A stretch of 64,000 bases of DNA from Hemileia vastatrix (lineage: Eukaryota > Basidiomycota > Pucciniomycetes > Pucciniales > Zaghouaniaceae): the NCBI GenBank assembly GCA_030280995.1, contig JASXTE010000014.1, positions 7,871,656 to 7,935,655 on the forward strand, given 5' to 3'. The position numbers were made by a program, and so were the translations under genes. This document shows positions 24,052-36,651 of this stretch, piece after piece. Position 1 is the first letter of the stretch, and each line of letters starts with the position of its first letter. The notes beneath the pieces were generated by a model, which did no database searches, was not told the DNA's origin, and was given only the letters and a program-made list of their open reading frames with translations.

Positions 24052-24209
24052 TTCGATTTCTCTAGCTTTCTTTAAAAGACTTACTTGGATCAAGAACGTT
24101 ATTAGCCTGCAAGAGGCTTATTTTCTGGAACTCTAATCGGATTTTTGTTATTGGCCTGCAAGAGGCTTGTTATTTTATCGATTGTTAACGCTTTTCATTA
24201 CTTATTGGG

Positions 24210-26819
24210 ATGTCTTCTTCTGCTGTTGCTTCTGGATCTTCTAACCCTCTTACTCCCTCAGTTAGAATTGTTTCTTGGGATGGCCCAAAGTTTGATGGGT
24301 AGGAGGTTAAATGGTTCATTAGCAGGTATGAAGCTGCTGCTGCTGTTGATGGTGCTTCTCATGTGGATATGGTGAAGCAAGTTAGATTTTTTATTGCCGA
24401 TAGAGAGGTGGAAAAAGAGGTTATTGCTATGCAGGCATTCAAGGACAAGGATTGGGTTAAGCTTTCTAAAGCTATGGTTGATAGATGGGGTGTTAGGTTT
24501 ACTATGATGGACCTCAATAAAATTGTTGGAGACTGGCAAGCAAAAGGTGGTGTTTCTTCTATGGCTGACTTCAAAAAGCTCTGTGTTCAGTTTGATGAAG
24601 TGGTGGAATATCTCATACTGGTGGACGAGTTAGTGCATGAGAACCAAGCAAAAGATTTGTTTTGGTCAGCATGCAGCAGGGATATTCGTATGGATGTCTT
24701 GAAGGATCTTTCAAGAAAAGATTTGATGAAGGAACTGCCTAATGGTGAGCAGAAACTGCCGGCTCTGGAGGTTATCAAGGACAACATTCAAGCCCATCTA
24801 AAGTTATTGGCGTTGGACAAATATCAAGAGTCATGCACTCAATATGTTAGCAAGGTTAGCGAAGTTTTGGCCGAAAACAATGATATTATGGTCAAAGCCC
24901 AGGAGGCCAAGAAGGCTCAAATGGGATTACCTGCTGCTAAAGTTGAGGGTAATGTAGATAATAAGATGGTCGATCACCTGGCCGATTTAACTAAACAATT
25001 AAAAATATTTGTTCAAGAAACCCAGAAGGCCAACAAGGCCCCAATTGCTTCTTCGTCGACGTCGACTTCTTATCAGTCTAGAGGTTATGAACGTCGAAAT
25101 TATAATGGCAATAACAACGGTAACCGCTTCCCAGGCAATGGGAGAAATGGTGGGAATGGTGGTAGTAATTATAGAGGTGGCTATGATGAGCCAAAGGTGT
25201 GCTCCTATTGTAATAGGAGGGGTCACAGAGCAACAGTTTGTTTTGCTCTTGATAAGGATATGGATGCTGGGCAAGTTTTATTTGATGGTAAAGTTTATAA
25301 ATTTCCTGATGGTTCGTTCATCAAGCCCAGTGATGGACAGTCTCCTTCTGATTTGGTCAGAAGAAGTTTAACGGCTGAAAGAAGAGCCAGATTTGAAGAG
25401 GTGACGGATGAAGATGCTAATGCCAAGGGTGGCAAAAATGGTAACGGTAATGGTGGAAAAGCTGACAAAGGTAAAGAGAAAGAGGTCAGTAAAGCCACAT
25501 TTTCTACTTCTTTTGGTGGTTTAGAGCTGGCGACGGTTGCCCAGGTGGAGGGTAGCTGTATGGCTGGCGAATACGATGTTAATGCTGCTAGAAGAGCAGC
25601 CGCTACTAAGGCGAAAAGTAGCATTCAGAGCCAATTGAGGGCTAATCCTGGCAAGGCCAATAACAAAGTGAACCCTTACTCTAAGGACAAGATTTCTAGT
25701 GCTCAAACTGCCGCCAACAAATTGAACCCTTACTCTAAGGACGAATTATATAAAATGCAGAAGGGGATTGCTGATATGGGGCCCCCTAGTTATGGCAAGT
25801 TTGATTTAAATGGTGAGCCTATGCCAGAGGATGATTCGGATTCTGAGGAGGACGTACCGTTGGCGTCTCTACCCAGACCAAGTTTTAGCGGTCCCATCCC
25901 AATGGAGGGTGTAAGAAGGACTAGCGATGGATCAGGATTAGTGCAAGAAGCTGGTGACGGAGTTAGGGTTATAGAAAGTGAAGATGTTATAATGGGGGGT
26001 GAAGATGGCTCGGTTGGACCTCAAGAGGTACCCAGGGCCAAGGTTGTTAAATCAAAGGTCCAGTATGAGCGGCCAGTAGTTTCTGGTCAAGCTAATGCGA
26101 TGGACGCAGTTTTGAATAGGGTGAATCAACTTCAGATTCCCTTATCTTTGGGGGAGTTATTTACGATTAGTCCGGCGCTTGCTGAAAAGCAAAAGAAGCA
26201 TTTGACGAGGCGTCGGGTTTCCACTGGAGAGGTGGAATATATTTGTGAAAATGTTGAAAAGTTTGGGGAAGATGTAGATACACATTTTTCCGCTCCCCTG
26301 GGTTACCTGGTGGTAACTCTAAACGGTAAAGAAGTAAAGGCCTTGGTTGATTCAGGGTCTCAAATTAATTTAATTTCATTGGAGCAAGCGACGAGTATAG
26401 GCTTGCCAATTAAAAGTGGAACTGGGGGAAACCTCAGAGGTATTGGAGGGCATGCAACAGAGCTGATGGGTACTGCTGAGCATGTCAGGTTAGGCATTGG
26501 TGGATCTGTTGGTAAGGTTCACTTTTATGTGGCCAGAGGAGCAGTCAAAACTGTTCTTGGTGGTCCTTTTTTGATGGATTTTGAGGCCAGGATAGGGTAT
26601 CAAGCTGGCATGGGGATTAGTTTGGAGATCACTGGTGAAGATATGCGGAGGTTACATATGCGGTTAGCACCTCCTGGAGATGAAGGTTGGGAAACATGGC
26701 CAGGGATTACTACTCTGTGCCAGTGTTGTGTTTGCACCAAGAAGCGGCATATAAAACGGACGGCTTCTGGTGAATTATGTTTGTTGGAAAGGGATGAATG
26801 CCCTCATTTTTTGGGGTAG
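24210..26819 (+). pseudogene. gag: Gag and protease, family B Gypsy
   Basis: The natural start is ATG at 24210 (MSSSAVASGSSNP), 178 bp after the LTR. An in-frame TAG at 24300-24302 (after KFDG) breaks the frame, and the rest from about 24303 is open to 26819. The protein contains a gag domain (VKWFISRYEAA, later WVKLSKAMVDRWG), a Gly/Asn-rich stretch and a CCHC zinc knuckle (CSYCNRRGHRATVC, near 25200). A long acidic linker follows, then an aspartic protease with VDSGSQINLIS near 26345. Gag would package the RNA and the protease would cut the polyprotein. The frame ends in TAG at 26817-26819, 22 bp inside the start of pol. Confidence 0.9.
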
Positions 26820-29800
26820 CAGGGGCTGATCGCTCTAATGTTGTAATCTCTCCTCAGGATGAGATCCCGGATTGCAATAGGTCAGCTCACTTGGAGATAA
26901 TTCAAGTGGATTCTCAATTATTTTCTGTTAATATTACTTTGGAGTGCAAATACGTTTTGGACTTTTCTATATGTTTATTGGATTTACCCGGTTTTTCTAT
27001 TAAATTTAAAAACGGTGAAAAAGGCAAAATGGGCCAAATTAGGTTGGATAAAAATTGGAAGGGTATGTATATGGACCTCCAGCAAGAGGTTAAACTGCAA
27101 TTATCTCCTTCTATTTTGGACCTCCAGCAAGAGGGTAAACTGCAAAAATTACATCAAAACTCGATTAAAAATCTCAGTATAAGTAAAACACAAAAAAATA
27201 ATTTTTGTGAAAATTCAATTCCGGACCTCCAGCAAGAGGTTAAACTGCAATTATCTCCTTCTATCACGGACCTCCAGCAAGAGGGTAAACTGCAAATATC
27301 ACATCAAAATCCGATAAAAAATCTCAGTATAATTAAAACCCAAAAAAATAATTTTTGTGAAAATTCAATTCTGGTCCTCCAGCAAGAGGGTAAACTGCCA
27401 ACTTTCTTTACGGGTGATTTACTGTTGGATAAGGGAAGCAAAGGTGTTGGAAAATCTGTTTATAAATTAGACGAGGGAAAGGAGAAAAGGGTAAAATTTA
27501 AAAATGAAATAAAATATTTTTCTAATTTTTCTTATTCTGATTCTGGCGATGAAGAAGATTCATTTGATGAGAGTTTTAATGGCAATGTTTTACCTCAAGT
27601 TAATTTAGATGTGGACGCAGCCAAATATAAGAAAGTAGCAAATAAAGTTCGACCTATTAATGAACCGCTACCTGCTGAATTAAATCCACCTTTGAGAAGA
27701 CCAAGGTTATCAAGAAATCCTTATGAAAGTCCCTTGGTAAAGAATCCGCCTGAATTTTCTGAGACTTCAAGAATCACTTTTGAGAGACTGGGTGTTGTTA
27801 ATTTTGGACCTGATGGTTGGTTGTCTGGAGAAGAGAAGAAGTTGTTGTTGGATGTGATGGTCAAGCGAGAGAAGGCCATTGCTTTTGAAGAAGAGGAGAG
27901 GGGTGTGTTGAAGCATTCCTATGGGGAGCCTTACAAGATTCCTGTGGTATGTCATGAACCGTGGCAGCAGAAACCGATTCCTATTCCGGCTGCATTAAAA
28001 GAAGCCTATATTGAAGTTGTCAGAGAACGGATACGCACTGGACTGTATGAGCAATCAACGTCAAGTTATTCTAGTCCTGTATTTTGTATCAAGAAACCGA
28101 ATGGCAAGCTTAGAGTTGTTCATGATCTTAGGGAATTAAATAGGGTTACAATAAAGGATGCTGGGATACCACCTAGTGCTGAGGAGTTTGTTGAAGCGTT
28201 TGCAGGGAGAGTGTGCTATGGTTTGGGAGATATTATGGGTGGATATGATGAGAGAGAGTTACATCCGGACTCAAGGCCTCTCACTACATTTGATACACCA
28301 CTTGGACGCTTACAGTTAACAAGATTACCTCAAGGAGCAACAAATTCGGTTGCAGTTTATCAAGCTCAGATGGCTTGGATCCTTCAAGACGAAATTCCAC
28401 AATATGCTGGAATCTTTATAGATGATGGAGGAATTAAGGGACCAACAACCGACTATGATAACCAGGTGTTGGAAGAGAATCCCGGGATACGCAAATTCAT
28501 TTGGGAGTTTGCAATTACTTTTGAAAGAATCTTGTTTCGAATTGAAGAGGCTGGTTTAACTATTTCAGGTTCAAAATTTTCATGTTGTGTGCCAGCCTTA
28601 GAAATATTAGGCCATGTGGTATGTAGAGAGGGTAGGATTATGTCCAAGAAGAAAGTTAACAAAATTCAGTCCTGGCCAAGACCCAAGAATACGACCAAAG
28701 TTAGAGGGTTTTTAGGCGTTTGCGTATATGTTAGAATGTTTATCAAGGACTTTTCTTCATTGGCAGCTCCATTGAGACGGTTAACGAGAAAGGATGCAGA
28801 CTGGGAGTGGGATGAAGAGTGTGAGAAGGCGTTTGTGAAGTTGAAGGAGGTTGTAGGGAAGGATTTAGTCCTGCACAAGTTAGATTATGGAAAAGATGCT
28901 GGTAGAATTTATTTAGCAGTTGATTCAAGTCAGGTTGCAGCTGGGGCGGTTCTGTCTCAGATGGATAAAGCTGGTTACATCAGGCCAGTTAGGTATGAAT
29001 CTGTAGTATTTACTGAGGTCGAATCAAGATATTCTCAACCAAAATTGGAATTATGTGGTGTGGCGAAAATACTGAAGAAAGTTCAGCATATTTTGTGGGG
29101 GCAACATTTTGAGTTGCAAGTGGATGCGAAATCGTTAATCCAGATGATTAATTCCCCAAGTTTACCGAACGCACCCATGACGAGATGGGTAGCTTTTATT
29201 CAACATTTTTCGTTTGATTTAGTTCATAAGCCTGGCAAAACTTTTACTATGCCAGATGGTTTATCAAGGAGACCACCCACTGAAGAAGATTCAGACTCAG
29301 AAGAGTTCAATGAAGATATACCTATTATCAAAGCCAGCACTAAAGGAGCTGAAGACTTTCCATACCTCCCCCATGAGGTTAAACTGGCAGGACTATTGTG
29401 TTTAGATTATGATGATGATGACCTCCACCAAGAGGATAAACTGGAAAATAGTTTTTATGTTAATAAAGGTGTTGGAAAAGGTGTAGATAAATTCGGCAGA
29501 GAGGAGGTAGGAGAAGATGTGGTGTATGTAGAGGAAGATGGATTGGTAGTGTGGGATAGTAGTAAATTAAGGAATGGTGTATATGTTGGAGAATTAGAGA
29601 ATTTAAATAAAAAGGTGGATAAAGAGAAAGAGGTATTTTCAAATACGGTTTTCGAAGGATCCAAAGGTTCAGAAGAAAAACGTCGACATAGCTCGATTAA
29701 AAATTTATTTAGGGGTCAACGATTATTGGCTCATTCATGTGCAGGTGATATTGGTGATAGAGAAGTCCCTATTGATGTTATATTAATCGATTTTCAAGAT

Positions 29801-31102
29801 GAAGTCTGGGGTCAGACTGGTTTTTATTTTTTGTTAGTCAAATATTTGTTGACTTTAGAGAGGCCAGAAGATTGTGAAGACGATGAATGGGTGGCTATCA
29901 AGAGGAAGTCATCTACGTTTTACCTATCTGGTCGACGTTTAATGAGGAGGAGGTATCCAAATCCTCAAGTAGTTATAACTCAACAGAAGGGGCAAGAATT
30001 AGTTTTGAAATCACTGCATGAAGATCTCGGGCATAGAGGCGTTGGAGAAACGTTTAGAAGAATTTCTGATCGATTTTGGTGGCCTGGCATGAAGATGGCT
30101 GTTAAACAGTGGGTTCAGTCATGCGAAGAATGTCAAAGACGAAGTTATTTAAGGCCAAAAGAACCTGGACGCGCGACCGGTGAATATACGCTCTTTGGAA
30201 GAGTTAGTTTAGATGCCGTTCATATAAAAGAGGGACGGTATAAATATTTAATTGTGGCCAGAGATGATTTATCTGGTTGGGTAGAGGCAGCGCCTCTTAT
30301 TAATTTAACTGCCAAAAATGTGGCAGAATTTTTTTTGAATAATTGGGTATATAGGTATGGGGTGATGAAGTTGGTAACGGTAGATGGAGGTCCTGAATTT
30401 GGGACAGAGTTTAAAGAGGCCGTATTGAAAGTTGGATCAAAGGTTAGGGTAGCAACCCCATATTATCCTGAAGCTGAAGGAATGGTTGAAAGAGGGCATC
30501 AAGTTATTAAGGATGCTTTAGTTAAAATGTGTGGGACAAGTGCCGAAAAGTGGAGGCACTATTTACCTTTAGTTTTATTTGCTGATCGAATCACTGCCAA
30601 AAGGACGACCGGATTTTCACCTTATGAACTTGTTTTTGGACAGAAAGCAGTTTTACCGGTTGATTTAGAAGCTGAATCATATCTTTGAGTTGACTGGGAC
30701 ACGGTCAAAACTTTTGAAGAATTATTGTGTGCAAGAATGATGCAGCTAGAAAAGAAAGAAGAATATTTAGAAAAGGCATATTCGCGGATGATGAAGATCC
30801 GAAATCAATCAGTTAGATATTGGGATGAGCGGTTGGCACATCGATTAAGGAAACCTTTGAACCCAGGAGATATGGTCCTGGTGTATAATAGGAGTTTGGA
30901 AAGTCAGTGGGGAAAAATGTTTACAGATAGGTGGAATGGACCGTATAAAATCAAGGAGCAAGTTTCCGGTGGTTCATATGTGCTAGAAGAGTTGGATGGA
31001 GTAGTATTGAAGAAGAGGGTAGCAGCCGATCAAGTGAAACGGTTCTATCCTAGAGGCACCAGGAGTGCCAAAGTCTTCCTCCGCAATGAGGATAAACTAT
31101 GA
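26798..31102 (+). pseudogene. pol: Pol: RT, RNase H, integrase, family B Gypsy
   Basis: The frame overlaps the gag end by 22 bp and runs to TGA at 30686-30688, then continues in the same frame to 31102. One nonsense codon is the only break seen. Order: an N-terminal region with five copies of a DLQQE-V/G-KLQ unit (27075-27400), RT (CIKKPNGKLRVVHDLRELNR, LPQGATNS, FIDDGGIKG as the catalytic box in place of YADD), and RNase H (YLAVDSSQVAAGAVLSQ). Integrase follows with its zinc domain (HEDLGHRG...CEECQ), D in VSLDAVH, D in VDGGPEFG and E in EGMVERGHQ. The C-terminal part has a barrel-like domain (PGDMVLVYNRSLESQWG). FIDD with Gly-Gly after it marks a distinct fungal branch. Confidence 0.9.
26807..26813 (+). 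promoter_or_regulatory. Candidate -1 ribosomal frameshift site between gag and pol
   Basis: The heptamer T-TTT-TTG is read in the gag frame just before the gag stop (CAT TTT TTG GGG TAG). It fits the X-XXY-YYZ pattern, and pol lies in the -1 frame. The last base G is less favourable than A or C. No downstream pseudoknot was worked out. Confidence 0.45.
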
Positions 31103-33016
31103 TATCAATGATACTTTATGGATTCCTCCGCAATGAGGATAAACTATGATATTGATGAAATTTTACGGATTCCTCCGCAATGAGGATAAACTATGACATT
31201 TATGAAATTATATGGACGAACTCCGAAATGAGGATAAACTACAATTTTAAATGACATTTATCAAATTTTATACCTCCGCAACGAGTATAAACTATCTTCT
31301 TATTTTTATCAAAAATACTTTACTGTCGTTACACTGCTTATGGGCGACGAAACTATGATGAAACTTAACGAAATTCAAGAAGACCTTCTTTGAAATTTTC
31401 AAAAACTTAAAATTTCTTAAAATATGGGTGAAGATAGTGTTGGAAAAATTTTAAAATTTATTGGAAGAAGTGTTCACAGGGGAACCTTCTTAATTTAATA
31501 TTGGCAAGTGTGGGGGTAATTGATGGGCTGGCTGCTCTATACACAATTACCCCATAATGTTCGTTTCCAAAATTTTCCCTGTTTCTAGTTGAATCCTGGC
31601 TTTGTCTTTTAATTTTAGGAAGTCCACTAAGACTATAAACTGGAACAAATCAAGAGACACCGCTCTCAACGCCGGATTCAAGATTTTTTTTATTTTATTT
31701 TGTTTTTGATTTTTTTATGTTAGATTGTGATTTCTTTTCTTTAATATATATTATGAATTATTGTAAAGGTGATGCTCACTGGTGGTCTCTAATCATTTTT
31801 ATAAATTGGAGGGAGCCCACCCAGTGATCATCATTATAAAAATTATCTTTTAAAAAAATAACTTTCATTTATTTTCTTTTCTTTTCAATTTCTCAAAATT
31901 GTGTAACCACATCAAGTTGCACTTGGATGTGGGTATGATGTCGAGGGTACGGCTCATCAAATGGCCGGGGGGCATCTTTTAAAATTTTAATTTTAATAAT
32001 TTTTTTATTATTACTTTTTTATCTTTCTTTAAAAATTAAATTTTAACTTTTATTTCAAAACTATCTTTTCTAAATCTTATATTTTAAATTAAAAACAAAT
32101 TAAAATAAAATAAATAAATAAATAAAAATAAAAATAAAAATAAAAATAAATAAATAAAAATAAAATAATAATATAAAAAAAAATATAATAAAAAAAAAAT
32201 AAAAATAAAAATAAAAATTAATTAATTAAATCAAAAATTATTATTATATTTCTTAGTTTTATTTTTCAGTATTCCTTCTTTTTTAGTTTATTCATATACT
32301 TTAGACAGGAAACAGGGTCTAGGGAAACTCAATACCTATGGGATTTTACTTCAAGACATCTGTTAGTCCTCCAAGACTTTAAACTGGCTACTGTTCAAGA
32401 CTTTCCTTAAGGTTTTATACGAATTTTGGAGCTGTTAGTCCTCCAAGACTTTAAACTGGCTAATTTTCAAGACTATCGTTAAAATTTTTTTTATTGGATT
32501 TGTTAGGTCCACCAAGACCTTAAACTGGAGTGTTATCAAATTTTAGGTCCACCAAGACCTTAAACTGGACTGTTATCAAGCTGTTGGGTCCACCATGACC
32601 TTAAACTGGATTTCTTATCGATTAAATGTTTGTTCCACCATGACTTTAAACTGGTAGTTCATTCATTGTTTAGTCCACTATGACTTTAAACTGGAAAATT
32701 AATATCTGCAGGATAATTCAACATTCATTGGACCACTATGGCCTTATACTGGATTACTTGTCGATCAAATGTTTGGTCCACTATGACATTAAACTGGATT
32801 ATCAAATTTATTCAATCTTTGGTCAAGCCTAGGCCTTACTTAGGAATATATCAAGATATTTATGCACTTAAACGATCTTTGGTCCACCAAGACCATAAAC
32901 TGGCAATCGATTATATGTTTGGTCCACCAAGACTTTAAACTGGAATGTCAATCTTGTTTGGATAACTCAATTCAATCTTTTAATTTATCACTGTCCACTA
33001 AGACTCTAAACTGGTT
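27075..33016 (+). repeat. About 25 dispersed copies of a small hairpin followed by TTAAACTGG
   Basis: The unit is a 4-bp stem, a 6-base loop such as CACCAA, the second stem arm, and then (T/A)TAAACTGG. Stems differ between copies but keep pairing: CCTC/GAGG (27078, 27118, 27228, 27268, 27376, 29366, 29421, 31080, 31128, 31173), AGTC/GACT (31620, 32358, 32437, 32671) and GGTC/GACC (32507, 32547, 32585, 32881). Weaker copies lie at 31218, 31272, 32632, 32729, 32778, 32921 and 32995. Seven copies are inside pol, always in the same reading phase (DLQQEVKLQ and similar); one encodes the pol C-terminus (FLRNEDKL); the rest are noncoding. Two similar units occur in the leader (24104 and 24154, AGCCT/AGGCT). 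Confidence 0.85.
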
Positions 33017-33683
33017 ATTCAATTATTTCTGGAATTGGGTGCTGATAGCTTTAGGAGGTTAAAATTTTAGGTTGTGATGATGCTAAGGAAAGCATAATGG
33101 TTAATTAGGTGAAATTTGTGGCGCTTTAACATGGTCTAAAGTTAATATTATTATTGGAAGCCTGGCAAAAGTATTTTATGGGTTTGCTGTATAGCAAAGT
33201 TTGAAAATTGTGATGAAGGAATCAGAAGTTAGGATGGTAGTTGGATTTTAGGGAATGATTTTTTTAGTGCCTCATAGTTAGGCCATTTTTTTTTTGGTGT
33301 GAAGCTTGGAGGACCTTATGGCCAGATTGGAATCATAGAATTCGGCTCAGTGGGGGGCCCTATGAGGTTGGAATCAGGAGTATTCGGCTCATAGGAAGAT
33401 CCACTCTCTCAATGCTGTGACAAGAAGGAAGACTGGTATATGGGAGTCTGAAGGGATTCAAACCTTGCTCTCGTAGTGGAATCATCACAAGATTTATTTT
33501 ATTTTATTTTATGTTATATCAAGCCAGAGAAGAAGAAACAACGTTTTTATTATAAAGATTTAAAAGAGGACCAGCTAAAACAAATTTATCAAATTATTTT
33601 ATTAGAAAAGATAATTCTTTTGGAATTTCTCAACCACTTATGCAAAGTTATAAGAATGGGGACATTCTCGATTGGAGGGAGGA
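31103..33683 (+). other. Noncoding 3' region of the family B element
   Basis: About 2.6 kb between pol and the 3' LTR. It holds most of the hairpin-TTAAACTGG copies, an A-rich low-complexity stretch of ATAAA/AAAAT units (about 32095-32215), and just before the LTR a purine-rich tract (GGAGGGAGGA, 33674-33683) that should prime plus-strand DNA. The small reading frames here are by-products of the repeats. Confidence 0.75.
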
Positions 33684-34815
33684 TGTGGTAGCCTAAAGTT
33701 TAGTGCAGCACCTAAATATGTAAATGGAGTTATTACGGCGTGCAAGATTGGCGTTATTATTTTTTATAAAAGGGTTTTATTTAATTTATTGGAGTTTAAA
33801 ATATGAAGAAATTGGTCACGAGCGAATGACTACACAAATACAATTTATTTTACGGAGAAAACTTATTTTTACGGTCTGAAAAATTTATAAGTATCAAGTC
33901 AAGTCACTCAAGAACCTTGGGAAATTTTCCCAGAATTTTTACTATTTTTCTTATATTTTTAAATGAATTTTAAAGTTTTATAGAAATATTTACGTTTTCA
34001 AAAATTACTTAACTTTGATGAATTTTCACGGGGTAATTAGAGCTGCGCAGACTACGAAAATTAGTTTGGTATGTAAAGGGGACGTAGCTCTATTATTTGT
34101 AATTTTTCTAGATTTTTTATTATAGTTTTAAGGTTCTAATTGAGTCCGGAAGTCCGGACGGACTCCGTTTCGACTCCGTACGGACTCCGTTCCGGCTCCG
34201 TACGGACTCCGTACGGGCTCCGGATTGACTCTGGAAGAGCTCTGGAGGGGAAAATTTAGGCACGTGACTAGGAATACTTAAGCGCTTCTCAAACTCAAAA
34301 TTGAGAGAGGGGGACACATCATACAGCTTAATCATTAACTACCACAGTCTCATTTTTTATTACTCAACAAATTAAATAAATTCGTAATACCCTTATAACT
34401 TTATATTTTATATATAACATTTTAGAAATACTACTCAACAATTTAAATAACACTTCATATAGGGTATCTTTAGAAAGGTCTTCATCACTGGGACTTGATT
34501 ATTGCTGTCTCATAAAAATTTAAATTATTATAAAAACATAAAAGTCAATCTTTTCAGATCTTTCACTGGTACACCTTAATTGTTGTTATCAGTATTTCTT
34601 TCCTCAACAGCCACAATCATTTAATCTCAATAAGCGTTAATTATTTTAGAGTTTCATTATTTTTATCAATCAGATTCAAGTAGATTGGTTAGCTTAGTGA
34701 TTTAGAATTCCCATTTTGTTATTTTTATTGGAAGGACGGGGTTTTCAGCTAAATCCACACATCTCCTCCGGATTCTGCTTACAGCAAGGCGACTGTAAGA
34801 GTTTACCTTACCATA
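33684..34815 (+). repeat. 3' LTR of the family B Gypsy element
   Basis: It begins TGTGGTAGCC and ends CTTACCATA, 1132 bp. It is about 99 percent identical to the 5' LTR apart from one extra 22-bp unit in the CCG-rich tandem near 34180-34210. Confidence 0.92.
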
Positions 34816-34819
34816 CCGC

Positions 34820-36651
34820 TCCAAGAAAAAGAGATTATCCCAAGGCTCCTCTTTTGTTCGACGTATTAAACCGGCTTCTGCTAATGAATTTTCTGATGTA
34901 TCAAATAATAAATCTCAAAAAAAAGCAAAGGTTTTGATAATGAGTATATTCTTGTTTCCTTTTTTTTTATTGTTATTCTTTTATCTTTAAAATTCAATCA
35001 TATATCTCTTTTATTGCTTACATATTGTACTTTTTATCTTTCTTTTGATATTTTGTACCAGAAACTCACCTGCTTTAGATTGTTCCATCCATAAACGCCC
35101 TCTTCCTGATGAAGATGATGAAAAGAGAAATGAAAATAGCGATGATCAACTATCAGAATATGAAGCTATGCTTGTTCATCAAAAAAAGCAAAGTTTAAAA
35201 TCTTCTTCAAGACATGTTGATATGTTTGATAAAGATGATGATTCAAACAGCTCATCACCAAATTCCTTCATTTCTAAGAAGCAATACCCATCACCTCCTA
35301 AATTACCTACTTTGACCTCTTTGAAAGCTTCTCTACCAATGAAATCAACTCCAATCAAGATATCAAAAAAACCTCTAACTTATTCACCCTCAGTTCTAAA
35401 AGAATCTGATTTGCAGGAGGAATTCTGTAAAATTCATAATTTTTATAAAGGTAGAATCAGCACGGCAAAGGTCCTCAGGTCATGGTTGGAAATTGTTACT
35501 CTCCTCGAATTACGCTCTTCTACTTCTTCCCAAGAACCCATGTCAAATATTCCAATGTTTACTTTTCATTGGGAAAAATCTTGTGGAGAAGATTGGCTTT
35601 CAAAACTTACTGAGTTATGTAAGTTACCATAATTTTTAGTCTTGACTTTTGTTCTTTTACTTATTTTTTTTTTCCTTTTGTAGCAAATATTTTTTTAGAG
35701 ATTGATAGCTCACAGCTATGGGTACTCGATAATATTGATTTCAAAAAAATGGAAGATTTATGTGATCCTGATGGTTTAAATACTGAAATTCTTTCCTCAA
35801 CAAAGAAAACGGATCACCCTGAATCCAATCTTATCCGAATGCTCATGAGATTAATGATCCCAAGTGACCACTGCCGTTCTTCATGGGTATCTCTTATATC
35901 ATCTTCACTTTATCTGACCGCACATGAATTCAGCCAGCTTCCATCACATCAAAACATTAACTCAGATTGTCCAATTGAACGTGGTCTTCAGCTTCTAGCT
36001 CACCTTTCAAATCTGAAGAGTCCGATTGCTGATGGCTTAGAAGTTGTTCCCACTGCACTTCAAACCCGTGATATATCAATGTCAACTCTTCTTCAAATCA
36101 GCAATATTATCATTGATATAATTATGTCAATTATCATTCTTAAATCAAAATATTGTGCTGCAACAATATCAAGTGGAAAGACTAGTGAAGCTCAAAAATC
36201 AAGTGAGAAAAACGAAAATACTGAACTGACTATAATGAGAGAGAAACAAAAGGCTGCACTAAACAAAATAAATTCTGAATACTCCCACCACCGATATCAA
36301 TCTTTCACATTCTATATAATTGATGGTGTCCGTGGTTTATTTCTGAGCTCTCAAGATCATAGATTGGCTTCAGCAGCTGATTGCTTGGAGGTAATATCAG
36401 AAGTTAAGTTTCTTAATTTACATGAAAAAAAAAATCATTTGATGGAAGAAATAATTTGGAAAAATTTAAATAACTATATTTTAACATTAATAAAACCTTT
36501 TATAGGCAAGTGTGATCCATTTCCTTTAAAATTTGATACCCCAAGTCCTCCGGGAATTGCTAGGGCTATTTCTGCAGATTTTCTTAATCACTGGAGCTCC
36601 ATTCAGCCAGTATCACCTTTTTTTGCTAAACATAGCCTTTCAATAAATTAA
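34820..36651 (+). pseudogene. Unknown gene, 3' part, continued after the Gypsy insertion
   Basis: The frame continues from 22922 through one CCGC copy into TCC-AAG-AAA and encodes a basic segment (SKKKRLSQGSSFVRRIKP) up to about 34930. The splice to the next exon (starting about 35062-35078) was not resolved. That exon ends at 35618 with a 65-bp intron (35619-35683), and the last exon runs 35684-36651. Parts seen: an acidic, Ser-rich stretch (PDEDDEKRNENSDDQ), then a likely folded C-terminal half (FTFYIIDGVRGLFLSSQDH). A further intron near 36391-36505 is possible but would shift the frame. No domain recognised. The next gene, a TET/JBP-like dioxygenase, converges from the other strand 800 bp on. 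Confidence 0.7.

Larger units (their letters stand above)
22919..34819 (+). mobile_element. Family B Ty3/Gypsy element, young and nearly intact
   Basis: The element runs from 22923 to 34815 with LTRs of 1110 and 1132 bp. They differ by roughly ten substitutions and one 22-bp insertion in a CCG-rich tandem repeat, so insertion was recent. CCGC is duplicated (22919-22922 and 34816-34819). Inside are a primer binding site, gag-protease, an overlapping pol frame and a 2.6-kb noncoding 3' region full of a repeated hairpin motif. Two nonsense codons (TAG at 24300, TGA at 30686) make this copy defective. It interrupts the unknown gene 22325-36651 and sits inside the giant transposon. Confidence 0.95.
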
